Below are positions 53,321-62,743 of a stretch of DNA of 64,000 nt, piece after piece. A program made the translations under genes and the position numbers. How positions within the stretch are numbered: position 1 is the first letter of the stretch; the number at the start of each line of letters is the position of its first letter. Where the stretch lies: contig OZ220706.1 of assembly GCA_965116695.1 (NCBI GenBank), positions 620,001 through 684,000 of the forward strand, given 5' to 3'. Below the pieces are notes generated by a model. The model saw only the letters and a program-made list of their open reading frames with translations, was not told where the DNA came from and made no database searches. This DNA is from JAJDTT01 sp965116695 (GTDB lineage Bacteria > Acidobacteriota > UBA6911 > RPQK01 > JAJDTT01).

Positions 53321-53512
53321 TCTCTCCTCGGACTCGCGGCAAGAAGGAACCCGCTCAAAATGGCGGGAATTTGCCCATGAAGCACACGATAGCCGCAGAC
53401 CGGAGCACAAGTCAAGAGGAAAGAACAGCAGGAGTTTTTCCGGCCAAGACCGGCAGAGAACACGGCCACGTGGCCTGATGGTTGCTGATCGACGAGGACC
53501 GCAACGCGGTGG

Positions 53513-54295
53513 TCATTGGTACAGCAGAACACGCTCCCCGAGTGGCTGAACGGGCCGAAAGTTGTTTGGATGGATGGCGCCGAAGGCGGCGATCTGCGCC
53601 GCCGACATCGCAAGCGGCTCCGTCAGGACGATCCATGAGACACCTTCGGAACAGGGAGGTGTGGTGAGCGAACCCGGGTACCTCCAGCTCGTTCGGACCG
53701 TGGGCAGCAGGGACGTCAGATCGAGTTCTCCCGGAACCACGCGCGACGCAGCCTTCCCGGGTGGGAGATGCTCCCAGACAGGTGCCAGCGCCTCGTTCTC
53801 CATTCCTTCTGTGAACAGAATTCCGACGACCGTGAGCGACCCGGAATCACTGCTGTGCACCAGGTGCATCTCCAGCGGAAACTGAACGCCGTCCACCGTA
53901 TGCTCGCTGGCATGATGGAAGTGAAACTGCAGCAGGTCGGAGCGAACACTGTCGAGGACGATACCGCTGCCGGGATCCGGGTTCACCTGGATCGTGTGCC
54001 CGTTGTTTTCGATGGCGATGCGGGTGGGCCCGTAGTCGAATTCAACCGGCGCCGGATCGGCAGGCCGGGCGTCAGTCAGATCGATGGGAGACTGCTCCGC
54101 GCCCGAGGAACAGGTGCTGAACTCCGGGTCGAGCGACCCCCAGTGAGCCGGGCCGTTGTGCGGCTCGTAGCCCCAGGCCGGCCCGTGAGCATGCTCCGGA
54201 TCTTTGGGCTCCATGGGTCGCGAATCCTCGCTACCGGAGCAGCCGAGTAGAGCCGACACGACGATTACCATCCAACCTGAGATGATTCGTTTCAT
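53513..54295 (-). CDS. Alpha-class carbonic anhydrase, lipoprotein
   Basis: 260 residues; GAGGAGG lies 4-5 bases before the ATG. Lipoprotein signal MVIVVSALLGC (Cys19). The zinc site of alpha-carbonic anhydrases is complete: two His in LQFHFHHASEHTVDG and the third in EMHLVHS; EQSPIDLTDA, the Thr in TTPPCSEGVSW and the gatekeeping Glu in the ASEHT segment are also conserved. It interconverts carbon dioxide and bicarbonate on the periplasmic side. It seems to be an independent gene at the upstream end of the minus-strand block. Confidence 0.93.
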   Translation of the reverse strand: MKRIISGWMVIVVSALLGCSGSEDSRPMEPKDPEHAHGPAWGYEPHNGPAHWGSLDPEFSTCSSGAEQSPIDLTDARPADPAPVEFDYGPTRIAIENNGHTIQVNPDPGSGIVLDSVRSDLLQFHFHHASEHTVDGVQFPLEMHLVHSSDSGSLTVVGILFTEGMENEALAPVWEHLPPGKAASRVVPGELDLTSLLPTVRTSWRYPGSLTTPPCSEGVSWIVLTEPLAMSAAQIAAFGAIHPNNFRPVQPLGERVLLYQ

Positions 54296-54443
54296 GGAGC
54301 CTCCTCGTTACCAAGATCAAAACAGAATCCGTTATTGACGCATGAAAACGGACCGGTTGTACGACAGTTCGGGTGATATCCGGCGACCGGTAACGATGAT
54401 CTGGACAGAACGCCGCACTGTGGCGCCGGATTCAGGACTCATT

Positions 54444-54743
54444 CTATCTTTGTACCCTGCGCCCGTCCTGGTCTGCAACGGAAACCGAGTCCGGAGCACC
54501 GGTGAAGAGCCACCGGTCCGTACGGCCCTGTTGCCGGTTGCGTAACCAAATGAGGAAGACGGTGGCCGCGAGTCCCCCGGCGGCTCCCAGTATCACGAAT
54601 CCGCGAACCGTCGGGACCCCGACCCAGAAGATGAACATGACGCCGAAGACGAAGATGAGCCCGGCGGCGCCCTTGACCGGGATCTTCTCGATCCGGATCC
54701 CGGGATGCGGCTTCATTGGCTTGTGTGGTGAGGACTGTGACAT
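54444..54743 (-). CDS. Small two-span membrane protein
   Basis: 99 residues from the ATG at 54743. Two hydrophobic helices (GAAGLIFVFGVMFIFWVGV and GFVILGAAGGLAATVFLIWL) are joined by a short loop and followed by an Arg-rich tail. A ribosome site is not obvious. I do not recognise the family; the helix pair and length resemble many uncharacterised small inner-membrane proteins. It is divergent from the FAD gene at 54783 with only 39 bases between the starts. Confidence 0.6.
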   Translation of the reverse strand: MSQSSPHKPMKPHPGIRIEKIPVKGAAGLIFVFGVMFIFWVGVPTVRGFVILGAAGGLAATVFLIWLRNRQQGRTDRWLFTGAPDSVSVADQDGRRVQR

Positions 54744-54782
54744 GAATTCAGCGTACCATAGCGTCCGATTGGAGGACGAAGC

Positions 54783-56020
54783 ATGGCGAACACGTCACAG
54801 TCGGTCATCATCGTCGGCGCCGGGATCGCCGGATTGAGCACCTCGTTCCATCTGGCCGACAAGGGTGTGCGGAAGGTCCTGCTCCTGGACAAGGGGCGGG
54901 TGGGCGACGGGTCCAGCAGCCGGTCGGGGGCCATCAACACCATGATGATGGCCACCGAAGGGGCCAGCCGGGCGCGAGGCGTCACCTTCGACATCTTCGA
55001 GCGGTTCGACAAGATCCTGGAGAACTACGACTTTCACCAAGTGGGTTGCCTGAATCTCCTGAATGCCGAGCAGTTCGAAGGAGCCCGCCGGCTCCATCCC
55101 ATGCACCGGCGCGCGGGAGCTCGATTCCAGGTGTGCGGCGGCGTGAAATCGAGGAACGGTTCCCCGATCTGCGGATCGGCGGCGACGAGTACGGCGTGCT
55201 GGACCTGCGCGGCGGCTACAGCGAGCCGGACCGCTATCTTCCCGCGCTCAGCGCCAAAGTCCGGGAAATGGGCGTGGAGATCCGGGATGGGGTGACGGTC
55301 GAGGACTTCCTGGTGGAAGGCGGACGGGTCACGGGTGTCCGGACCCGGGAGGCGGGTACCTTGCGGGCGGACTCGGTGGTCTGCACCGTCAATGCCTGGG
55401 CCAACTCCCTGATGGCCCGGGCGGGTCAGCCGCTGGCGGTCCGCAACTTCGTTCACGAACGGTGGGTCACCAGGCCCTTGAGTCATCCGCCCCGGCTTCC
55501 GGCCACCAACGACGACGCCAAGGGCGTCTACTACCGTCCCACCGAGGATGATCGTGTTCTCCTGGGCACCGGCGCCCACGAGGCGGTTCAGATCGAGAGG
55601 CCCGGGCCCGACTTCCGGCTCACCGAGCTGGTCCCCGATCCCCGTTCCCTTCCCTTCATTCAGGAGGCGGTTCGGGACCGCCTGCCCCTGATTCAAGGCG
55701 TCGGGATCGACTACCACCGCGTGGGCCTGGTGAGCTACGCCTTGGACTTTCTGCCCAATATCGGTCCGGTGAACGCCCTGCCGGGACTCTATCTTGCCGT
55801 CACCTTCAACTCGGGCGGCTTCGGCTACCATCCCGTGGCCGGTTTTCTCCTGGCGGAATTCATGGTGGACGGACAGACGAGCATCGACGCGTCCGAATTC
55901 TCCCCGGACCGTTTTCTGGACTTCGACACCGAAGGTTACTTGGCCAAGACCGTCACTCACGGGCAGATGATCCGGGACCACGAGGCCCGGACGGCGCTTC
56001 CGGTGCGCAAGCGGCATTGA
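54783..56020 (+). pseudogene. FAD-dependent oxidoreductase (DAO family) split by a frameshift
   Basis: The first frame, from the ATG at 54783, gives SVIIVGAGIAGLSTSFHLADKG (FAD motif) through RRLHPMHRRAGARFQV. The second frame resumes as RRREIEERFPDLRIGGDEYG and runs to the TGA at 56018-56020 with the C-terminal FAD segment FNSGGFGYHPVAGFLLAEFM. The switch falls at about 55128-55137 (CAGGTGTGCGGCGGCG) and needs one missing base to restore a 412-residue protein of normal length. Everything else looks intact, so the break is recent or is a sequencing or assembly error at a GC-rich run. Function if intact would be amine or amino-acid oxidation, as for the gene at 40258-41427. Confidence 0.85.
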
Positions 56021-56144
56021 TCCGGTTCCGATGTTGGGGAAGAGTTTCGCTATGGGTCCGGCCGGGTCTCCTCGTTGCGTCCTTCCGCCGAGCAGGACAG
56101 AATGTCGGCAACTGGCAGAACCTGCTTAGAGGGAGGAACCCGGA

Positions 56145-56888
56145 ATGAGCGACGGTCAGACCCATCACCAGCGCACCGGACTGGAGACGCGGCTCGAGAA
56201 CGCCGTCATCGGTGAGGGTACCTTCATCGAGCCCGACGTCACCCTCGGATACCGGTATCACCGCGATTGCGGTCCGGCCCGGGTCGGCCGCCACGGCATC
56301 CTGCGCCAAGGGACCGTCATTTACGGCGACACCCGGATCGGCGACTACTTCCAGACCGGTCTCTACGCGGTGATCCGGGCCAAGGTCGAAATCGGCGACT
56401 ATTGCACCATCTTCAACCACTCGGTGGTGGAGGGGATCGTCCGGATGGGAAAAGGAGTGCGGGTCATGGCCCACACCTACATTCCCACCCGGACCTGGTT
56501 CGGCGACAACGTTTTCGTGGGTCCGGGCGTCATTTTCCTGAACGACCGGGAGCCTTGCCGTTACGAAGTCATGCCCATGCCCCGCGGAGCCACCATCGAA
56601 GACGAGGTCGTCATCGGCGGCGGTTGCACCATCCTTCCCGGGATCACCATCGGAGAGGGAAGCTTCATCGCCGCGGGGGCGGTGGTGCATCGCGACGTTC
56701 CCAGGAAGAGCTTCGTCAAGGGGGTCCCCGGACGCGTGGAGCCCCTTCCGAGCAAGTTCGACATGCCCAACAACCTGGGCGTGATGAGACAGAAGATCGA
56801 TTTGTGGCATCCTCTCACCGCCGATCTGGCCGCCGTCGACTGGCCGGAGCGGTGGGGGCCGGCCCCCGACTGGTCCGCGTCCGATTGA
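56145..56888 (+). CDS. Left-handed beta-helix (hexapeptide-repeat) acyltransferase
   Basis: 247 residues; GAGGGAGGA precedes the ATG. From residue 18 to about 200 the sequence follows the hexapeptide [LIV]-G-x4 pattern (AVIGEGTFIEPDVTLG, VGRHGILRQGTVIYGDTRIGD, VEIGDYCTIFNHSVVEG, VVIGGGCTILPGITIGEGSFIAAGAVV), ending with the usual VVHRDVPRKSFVKGVPGR. Trimeric enzymes of this fold transfer acetyl or other acyl groups to sugars from acyl-CoA. The broken, loop-containing centre (HTYIPTRTWFGDNVFVGPG) resembles WlbB-type N-acetyltransferases for nucleotide-amino sugars. It stands alone between two unrelated genes. Confidence 0.85.
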   Translation: MSDGQTHHQRTGLETRLENAVIGEGTFIEPDVTLGYRYHRDCGPARVGRHGILRQGTVIYGDTRIGDYFQTGLYAVIRAKVEIGDYCTIFNHSVVEGIVRMGKGVRVMAHTYIPTRTWFGDNVFVGPGVIFLNDREPCRYEVMPMPRGATIEDEVVIGGGCTILPGITIGEGSFIAAGAVVHRDVPRKSFVKGVPGRVEPLPSKFDMPNNLGVMRQKIDLWHPLTADLAAVDWPERWGPAPDWSASD

Positions 56889-56933
56889 GGATCCGCCCGG
56901 GTCCGGCGTTCCGGCCGAGGAGACAAAGGAGAC

Positions 56934-58205
56934 ATGAACAAGACACCGGTCCTGCTCCTGGCCGCCTGCTTTTGCAGCGTCTCGCTGTCCGGCAACTGGC
57001 CCGACTACCGGGGCCCGAGCCGGGACGGCGTCTCCGAAGTCGCAAGCCTGCCCCTGCGTTGGAGCGAGACGCTCAACGTTCGCTGGAAGACGCCCATTCA
57101 CGGCCGTGCCTGGTCCTCTCCCGTGATCTGGGGAAAACAGGTCTGGCTCACCACCGCCACGGAGGACGGCAAGGAGCTCTCCGTGCTGTGCATCGATCGC
57201 GACAGCGGAGAGGTCCTCCTGGACCGCAAGCTCTTCGACGTCGCCAAACCTCGTCCCCTGAGCAACGCCGTCAACACCTATGCCAGTCCCTCGCCCACCA
57301 TCGAGGAGGACCGGGTGTATGTCCATTTCGGAAGTTACGGGACCGCCTGTCTGGACACGGACACCTTCCAGGTCATCTGGGCACGAAGGGACCTCCCCTG
57401 TGACCATTGGCGCGGCCCGGCCTCTTCGCCCGTGCTCTGGGAGGACCTCCTTTTCCTGCACATGGACGGCGCCGACGTCCAGTACGTGGCGGCTCTGGAC
57501 AAGAAAACGGGCTTCAACCGGTGGGTGACCTTCCGCTCGGTCGACTACGGAGACCTGGAGGAGAACGGCCGCCCGCGCATGTCCGGTGACTTCCGCAAGG
57601 CCTACAACACGCCGCTGGTGATCGAGTTCCAGGGAGAGCCGCAACTCATCAGCCCCAGCGCCAAGGGAGCCTACGGCTACGATCCCCGCACCGGACGCGA
57701 AATCTGGCAGATTCGCCACGGGGGTCACTCGTCGGCGCCACGGACCCTCTACTCAAACGGGCAAGTCGGGATCGGCACCGGGTACATCGGGAGCGCGGCC
57801 CAGCTCTGGGCGGTCCGTCTCGGCGGCCAGGGCGACGTGACCGAATCCCACGTCGCCTGGAAGTACGCCCGCGGCGTTCCGAAGCACTCTTCGCCGGTTC
57901 TGGTCGAGGGGCGGGTCTACATGATGAGCAACGACGGAATCGCCACCTGCCTCGACTTCAAGACCGGACGAGAGATCTGGAAGAAGCGGATCGGCGGTCA
58001 GCACTCCGCCTCGGTCCTCTATGCCGGAGGGCGGATCCACTTCTTCGACGAGGAGGGCGTCACCACCATCGTCCAACCCGGAAGGACGCCGGAAGTCCTG
58101 GCTCGAAACCAGCTGGACGACGGATTCATGGCTTCGCCAGCGGTCGCAGACGGAGCCCTCTTCCTGCGTACGAAGACGCACCTCTACCGGATTCAGGGAA
58201 GATGA
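56934..58205 (+). CDS. Exported PQQ-like beta-propeller protein, tandem copy 1
   Basis: 423 residues; AAAGGAGAC lies directly before the ATG. Signal TPVLLLAACFCSVSLSG, then NWPDYRGPSRDGVSE, the standard start of PQQ-like (outer-membrane BamB-like) propellers. Blades repeat the pattern of W-x-x-SPV then YAxDxxTG-x-x-x-W (CIDRDSGEVLLDRKL, ALDKKTGFNRWVT, GYDPRTGREIWQIR, CLDFKTGREIWKKR). Real PQQ enzymes need extra ligands not evident here, so it is probably a structural or binding propeller. It overlaps copy 2 by four bases. Confidence 0.87.
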   Translation: MNKTPVLLLAACFCSVSLSGNWPDYRGPSRDGVSEVASLPLRWSETLNVRWKTPIHGRAWSSPVIWGKQVWLTTATEDGKELSVLCIDRDSGEVLLDRKLFDVAKPRPLSNAVNTYASPSPTIEEDRVYVHFGSYGTACLDTDTFQVIWARRDLPCDHWRGPASSPVLWEDLLFLHMDGADVQYVAALDKKTGFNRWVTFRSVDYGDLEENGRPRMSGDFRKAYNTPLVIEFQGEPQLISPSAKGAYGYDPRTGREIWQIRHGGHSSAPRTLYSNGQVGIGTGYIGSAAQLWAVRLGGQGDVTESHVAWKYARGVPKHSSPVLVEGRVYMMSNDGIATCLDFKTGREIWKKRIGGQHSASVLYAGGRIHFFDEEGVTTIVQPGRTPEVLARNQLDDGFMASPAVADGALFLRTKTHLYRIQGR

Positions 58206-59479
58206 GCCAAGAGAAAAGGATTCCGATCCTGCTTTTGGCCGCATGCTTTTCGAGCGTGGCCACGTTCGGAAACTGGCCCGACTATCGAGGTCCCGGCGGG
58301 AACGGCAGATCCGCCGCCGCGAACCTCCCTCTGCGCTGGAGCGAGACGCTCAACGTTCGATGGATGACGCCGATTCACGGCCGCGGCTGGTCTTCGCCCG
58401 TGATCCACGGGAAACAAGTCTGGCTCACCACCGCCACGGAGGATGGAAAAGAACTCTCCGTTTTGTGCGTCGACCGGAACAGCGGACGCATCCTGCTGGA
58501 TCGGAAGCTCTTCGACGTCGCCAGACCTCGTCCCCTGAGCAACCCGGACAATTCCTATGCCAGTCCCTCCCCGACCATCGAGGAGGGCCGGGTCTATATC
58601 CATTTCGGGAGCTATGGGACCGCCTGTCTCGACACCGGGACTTTCGAGGTTCTCTGGGAACGCCGGGACCTGCCCTGCGACCACTGGCGCGGCCCGGCCT
58701 CATCTCCCTATCTCTGGGAGGACCTCCTCTTCCTGAATATGGACGGCGCCGACGTCCAGTACGTGGCGGCTCTGGACAAGGCGACCGGCGCCAACCGGTG
58801 GGTGACGTTTCGATCGGTGGACTTCGGAGACCTGGAGGAGGACGGCCGCCCACGCGCATCCGGAGACTTCCGCAAGGCCTACAATACGCCGCTGGTGGTC
58901 GATTTCCAGGGCGAGCCGCAACTCATCAGTCCCGGCGCAAAAGGGGCCTATGGATACGATCCTCGAACCGGACGCGAGATCTGGCAGATTCGCCACACCG
59001 GTCACTCCTCGGCGCCCAGGACCCTTTACGCCGGCGGGCAGGTCGGTATCGCCACGGGGCACATCGGCGGGACGGCGCAACTTTGGGCGGTCCGGCTCGG
59101 CGGCCGGGGCGACGTGACCGAAACGCATGTCGCCTGGAAACACGCCCGCGGCGCTCCCAAGCGCTCCTCCCCGGTTCTGGTCGAGGGGCGGGTCTACATG
59201 GTGAGCAACGACGGGATCGCCACTTGCATCGACTTCAAGAGTGGTGAGGAGATCTGGAAGGAACGAATCGGGGGTCTCCACTCTTCCTCGGTGCTCTATG
59301 CCAGCGGACGGATCCACTTCTTTGACGAGGACGGCGTCGCCACCCTCATCCGCCCGGGCGATACTCTGGAAATCCTTGCGCGAAACCAGCTGGATGACGG
59401 TTTCATGGCGTCTCCGGCGGTTTCGGACGGAGCGCTCTTCCTGCGTACGACGACTCATCTTTACCGGATCCAGGAGTAG
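58202..59479 (+). CDS. Exported PQQ-like beta-propeller protein, tandem copy 2
   Basis: 425 residues starting in an ATGA overlap with copy 1. The protein is nearly collinear with copy 1 along its full length; long blocks are identical (SETLNVRW, HFGSYGTACLDT, MDGADVQYVAALDK, FRKAYNTPLV, LARNQLDDGFMASPAV). This is a tandem gene duplication with both copies kept intact, including separate signal peptides. Differences are spread evenly, suggesting purifying selection on both. A REP-like hairpin pair follows the stop. Confidence 0.87.
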   Translation: MSQEKRIPILLLAACFSSVATFGNWPDYRGPGGNGRSAAANLPLRWSETLNVRWMTPIHGRGWSSPVIHGKQVWLTTATEDGKELSVLCVDRNSGRILLDRKLFDVARPRPLSNPDNSYASPSPTIEEGRVYIHFGSYGTACLDTGTFEVLWERRDLPCDHWRGPASSPYLWEDLLFLNMDGADVQYVAALDKATGANRWVTFRSVDFGDLEEDGRPRASGDFRKAYNTPLVVDFQGEPQLISPGAKGAYGYDPRTGREIWQIRHTGHSSAPRTLYAGGQVGIATGHIGGTAQLWAVRLGGRGDVTETHVAWKHARGAPKRSSPVLVEGRVYMVSNDGIATCIDFKSGEEIWKERIGGLHSSSVLYASGRIHFFDEDGVATLIRPGDTLEILARNQLDDGFMASPAVSDGALFLRTTTHLYRIQE

Positions 59480-59564
59480 CGGATGGGATTCGTCGGGGGC
59501 TCTGGTCGCCTGCCTTCGGATCAGGAGTGTAAAGGGGGGACTGCCGGCTCCTCTACCCTCCCGG

Positions 59565-59611
59565 GCGGCGACAGGAAAGTCGCCGCTCCAGTCGGCGCGT
59601 GAAACGCGCCG
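59565..59611 (+). repeat. REP-like pair of hairpins
   Basis: Two adjacent perfect hairpins: GCGGCGAC-AGGAAA-GTCGCCGC (59565-59586) and CGGCGCGT-GAA-ACGCGCCG (59593-59611). Each is followed by the same GCTCC. This looks like two units of a dispersed extragenic palindrome. A T-run (59624-59628) 12 bases after the second hairpin could give partial termination of the PQQ-like operon. No glycine-riboswitch-like structure is visible before the next gene. Confidence 0.7.
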
Positions 59612-59713
59612 CTCCGCCTTGTATTTTTCAGCATTGCTCGTAGTAGACTGAGCGCCACCGGCGCCGGGTGTTCATTCCCGAATGCCGCCGAGTCGAGCCG
59701 ACGGAGGAGCAAC

Positions 59714-61117
59714 GTGAGTCAAAAGCGAATCGTCTACCCCTACATCCCCAATTCGGTCCCGGAGATCAAGGCCCGGATGCTAAAGGAAGTGGGCGCCCGG
59801 GACATCATGGATCTCTACGCCGAGATCCCCGACGATTTGATCCTGAAGCGGAAGATGGACCTCCCCGAGCCGATCCTGGACGAGTACTCCCTGAAGCGGC
59901 ACCTGGAGGAGATCCTGGACCGGAACCGGAACTGCGACGACCACCTGAATTTCCTGGGAGCCGGTTGCGCGCAGCATCACGTCCCGGCCGTCTGCGACGA
60001 GATCAGCAGCCGGGGCGAGTTCGTGACGGCGTACGTGGGCGAGCCGTACGCCGACCATGGGAAGTGGCAGGCCCTCTTCGAGTACGCCAGCCTCATGGGA
60101 GAGCTGCTGGACATGGACGTCCTGAGCTGTCCCCTCTACGACGGTCCGGCCGCCGCGGCCACGTCGCTGCGGATGGCCTCCCGGACCACCGGCCGGAGCG
60201 AGGTGCTGGTTCCCGGGTCCGCGAGTCCGGATCTGATGGGGGTGGTCCGCAATTACCTGGGTGGCATCGGCGGACCGCAGGTTTCCATCCGGACAGTCGG
60301 TTTCGATCCCGGCTCCGGCCTGCTGGACCTGGATCAACTGCGGTCCGCCATCTCCTCGAGCACGGCGGCGGTCCTCATCGAGAATCCCGGTTACCTGGGC
60401 AACATCGAGACCCGGGCCGAGGAGATCGGGGAGATCGCCCGCAACGCCGGGGCCGAGTTCGTCGTCTACACCGACCCCATATCCCTGGGTGTGCTGGCGC
60501 CTCCCGCCCACTACGGCGGGACCTTCGCCTGCGGAGACTTCCAGCCCTTGGGAATGCACATCCAGTGCGGCGGCGGACAGGGCGGCTTCATCGCCACCCA
60601 CGACGACATGCGGTACGTGGCCGAGTTCAAGGACCTCATGTTCGGCATCACCGAGACCGTGCAAAAGGGGGAGTGGGGTTTCGGCGAGGTGCTCTTCGAC
60701 CGCACCTCCTACGGTTCCCGGGAACAGGGCAAGGAGTACACGGGAACCACCACCGGACTCTGGGCCATCACGGCCGGCGTCTACCTGGCGCTGATGGGTC
60801 CCAAGGGCATGGAGGAGATCGGCCGGACCATCCTCCAGAAGTCGCAGTACGCCGCCCGGGAGATGGCCCGGATTCCGGGGGTCCGGGTCGCATCGGAGAC
60901 GCCGTTCTTCAAGGAGTTCGTCGTGAACTTCGACGCGACCGGCAAGAGCGTCGGTGAGGTCAACGCCGCGCTCCTGGATCAAAAGATCTTCGGGGGCAAG
61001 GACCTGTCGAGGGAATTTCCCGAGTTGGGCCAGAGCGCCCTCTATTGCGTGACCGAGAGAATCACCCAGAACGACATCGACACGCTGGTTCAGGCCCTGG
61101 ACGAGTGCTGCAGCTGA
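59714..61117 (+). CDS. GcvPA-like PLP enzyme subunit (glycine dehydrogenase subunit 1 homologue), divergent
   Basis: 467 residues from a GTG with GGAGGAGC just upstream. The start RIVYPYIPNSVPEIKARMLKEVG and NFLGAGCAQHHVPAVCDEISSRGEFVTAYVG follow GcvPA, the N-terminal half of the glycine-cleavage P-protein. In canonical GcvPA the following loop reads TPYQ-x-EISQG; here it is EPYADHGKWQALFEYASLM, so a conserved substrate/cofactor segment is replaced. SLGVLAPPAHYGGTFACGDFQPLGMH is nearer to the family pattern. With the next gene it should form a heterodimeric PLP enzyme; whether the substrate is glycine is open. Confidence 0.8.
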   Translation: MSQKRIVYPYIPNSVPEIKARMLKEVGARDIMDLYAEIPDDLILKRKMDLPEPILDEYSLKRHLEEILDRNRNCDDHLNFLGAGCAQHHVPAVCDEISSRGEFVTAYVGEPYADHGKWQALFEYASLMGELLDMDVLSCPLYDGPAAAATSLRMASRTTGRSEVLVPGSASPDLMGVVRNYLGGIGGPQVSIRTVGFDPGSGLLDLDQLRSAISSSTAAVLIENPGYLGNIETRAEEIGEIARNAGAEFVVYTDPISLGVLAPPAHYGGTFACGDFQPLGMHIQCGGGQGGFIATHDDMRYVAEFKDLMFGITETVQKGEWGFGEVLFDRTSYGSREQGKEYTGTTTGLWAITAGVYLALMGPKGMEEIGRTILQKSQYAAREMARIPGVRVASETPFFKEFVVNFDATGKSVGEVNAALLDQKIFGGKDLSREFPELGQSALYCVTERITQNDIDTLVQALDECCS

Positions 61118-61168
61118 ATCAGGATCCGGCGAACGGAGGATTCCGGAACCGGGAAGGAGATCGGGACC

Positions 61169-62743
61169 ATGGGCAGAGACCGTGAGACGTTGCTCAGGAA
61201 ATACCATCAGGCTCGATGGGACGAGGAGATCATCTGCGAAATGCACGTGCCCGGGGAACGGGGAATCCTGGTTCCCGAGGCGGAGGCCGGCATCCAGGAA
61301 GCAGTTGGAGACGGAACCTCCCGGATTCCGGAGAACCTGAGACGAAAGCGCCCGCCGGCCCTGCCGGAAATCAACCAGATGCGGGTGAACCGCCATTACA
61401 TGCGGCTCTCCCAGGAAACCCTGGGGACCGACGTCAACATCGACATCAGCCAGGGCACCTGCACCATGAAGTACAGCCCCAAGATCCAGGAGCACGTGGC
61501 CACCCGAAACCCGGGCATGGCCGAGGTCCATCCCCTGCAGGACGAGAGCACGATTCAGGGCATCCTTCACGTCTACTACCAGTTCGAGCAGTTCCTGAAG
61601 GAGATCTCGGGCATGGACCGGTTCAGCTTCCAGCCCGGAGGGGGAGCCCAGGGGGTCTTCACCAACGCCTCCATGGTGCGCGCCTACCACGCCTCCCGAG
61701 GCGATCACCAGCGGGACGAGGTAATCACGACCATGTTCTCCCACCCTTGCGACGCGGCCACCGGCGCCACCGCCGGCTACAAGGTCGTCACCCTGATGCC
61801 GGACGACACCGGCTATCCGCATGTGGACGCCATGAAGGCGGCCGTCTCCGAGCGGACGGCGGGCATCTTCATCACCAATCCGGAAGACACGGGCCTCTAC
61901 AACCCGCAGATCAAGGAATTCGTCGACATCGCCCACGGCGCGGGCGCCCTCTGCAGCTACGATCAGGCCAACGCCAACGGGCTACTGGGGATCACGCGAG
62001 CGAAAGAGGCGGGCTTCGATCTCTGCCACTTCAACGTCCACAAGACCTTCTCCATGCCCCACGCCTGCATGGGTCCCGCCATCGGCGCCGTCGGCGTGGT
62101 GGACGAGTTGAAGCGTTATCTTCCCCTGCCCCGGGTCGAATTCGACGGCGAACGCTACACCTTGGACTACCAGGGCGAACCGGAGAGCATCGGCCGGGTC
62201 CGTTCCTTTCTGGGAAACGCCCAGGGAGTCCTCAAGGCCTACGCCTGGATCATGCAGCTCGGCGCCGACGGGTTGCGGGAAGTGGCCGAGTGCTCCGTCC
62301 TCAACAACAACTACATGTTGAAGAAGCTGAGCGAGGTGCCGGGGGTCGTCATCCAGTACTCGGAGGAAAAGCGGCGCCTGGAGCAGGTGCGCTACAGTTG
62401 GGGCAAGCTGAACCGGGATACGGGCGTCGGAACCGACGACATCAACCGCAGAATCGCCGACTATGGCATCCAGCACTACTGGCCCAGCCATCACCCCTGG
62501 ATCGTCCCCGAGCCCTTCACCCTGGAGCCGTGCGAGTCCTATTCCAAGGATGACATCGACGAGTATGTGGCCGTATTGCGCCAGATCTCCAAGGAAGCCT
62601 ACGAGAACCCGGAACTGGTCAAGAGCGCGCCGCATAATTCGGCGATTCACAAGGTCCCGGCGCCCAGCATCGACGAGCCCGAGCGGATCGCGGTGACCTG
62701 GCGCCAGTACGTGAAGAAACAAGCCGCCAAGAACTCCGGGTAA
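61169..62743 (+). CDS. GcvPB-like PLP enzyme subunit (glycine dehydrogenase subunit 2 homologue), divergent
   Basis: 524 residues; AAGGAGA precedes the ATG. It carries ISQGTCTMKYSPKIQE and the PLP Lys in CHFNVHKTFSMPH, as in the C-terminal half of P-protein. Directly after this Lys canonical enzymes have the glycine-rich loop PHGGGGPG; here it is PHACMGPA, so the loop is altered. NNNYMLKKL and the C-terminal PWIVPEPFTLEPCESYSKDDID are normal. It lies 51 bases after the GcvPA-like gene and touches the following kinase-like gene (TAATG). GcvH and GcvT are not in the window. Confidence 0.82.
   Translation: MGRDRETLLRKYHQARWDEEIICEMHVPGERGILVPEAEAGIQEAVGDGTSRIPENLRRKRPPALPEINQMRVNRHYMRLSQETLGTDVNIDISQGTCTMKYSPKIQEHVATRNPGMAEVHPLQDESTIQGILHVYYQFEQFLKEISGMDRFSFQPGGGAQGVFTNASMVRAYHASRGDHQRDEVITTMFSHPCDAATGATAGYKVVTLMPDDTGYPHVDAMKAAVSERTAGIFITNPEDTGLYNPQIKEFVDIAHGAGALCSYDQANANGLLGITRAKEAGFDLCHFNVHKTFSMPHACMGPAIGAVGVVDELKRYLPLPRVEFDGERYTLDYQGEPESIGRVRSFLGNAQGVLKAYAWIMQLGADGLREVAECSVLNNNYMLKKLSEVPGVVIQYSEEKRRLEQVRYSWGKLNRDTGVGTDDINRRIADYGIQHYWPSHHPWIVPEPFTLEPCESYSKDDIDEYVAVLRQISKEAYENPELVKSAPHNSAIHKVPAPSIDEPERIAVTWRQYVKKQAAKNSG

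Noticed and set aside
59480..59713. Glycine riboswitch before the GcvPA-like gene
   Set aside because: The leader shows only the REP-like hairpins; I could not find the paired aptamer core expected for a glycine riboswitch.
59780..61936. 718-residue minus-strand open frame
   Set aside because: Antisense to the GcvPA-like and GcvPB-like genes; composition is that of a codon shadow.
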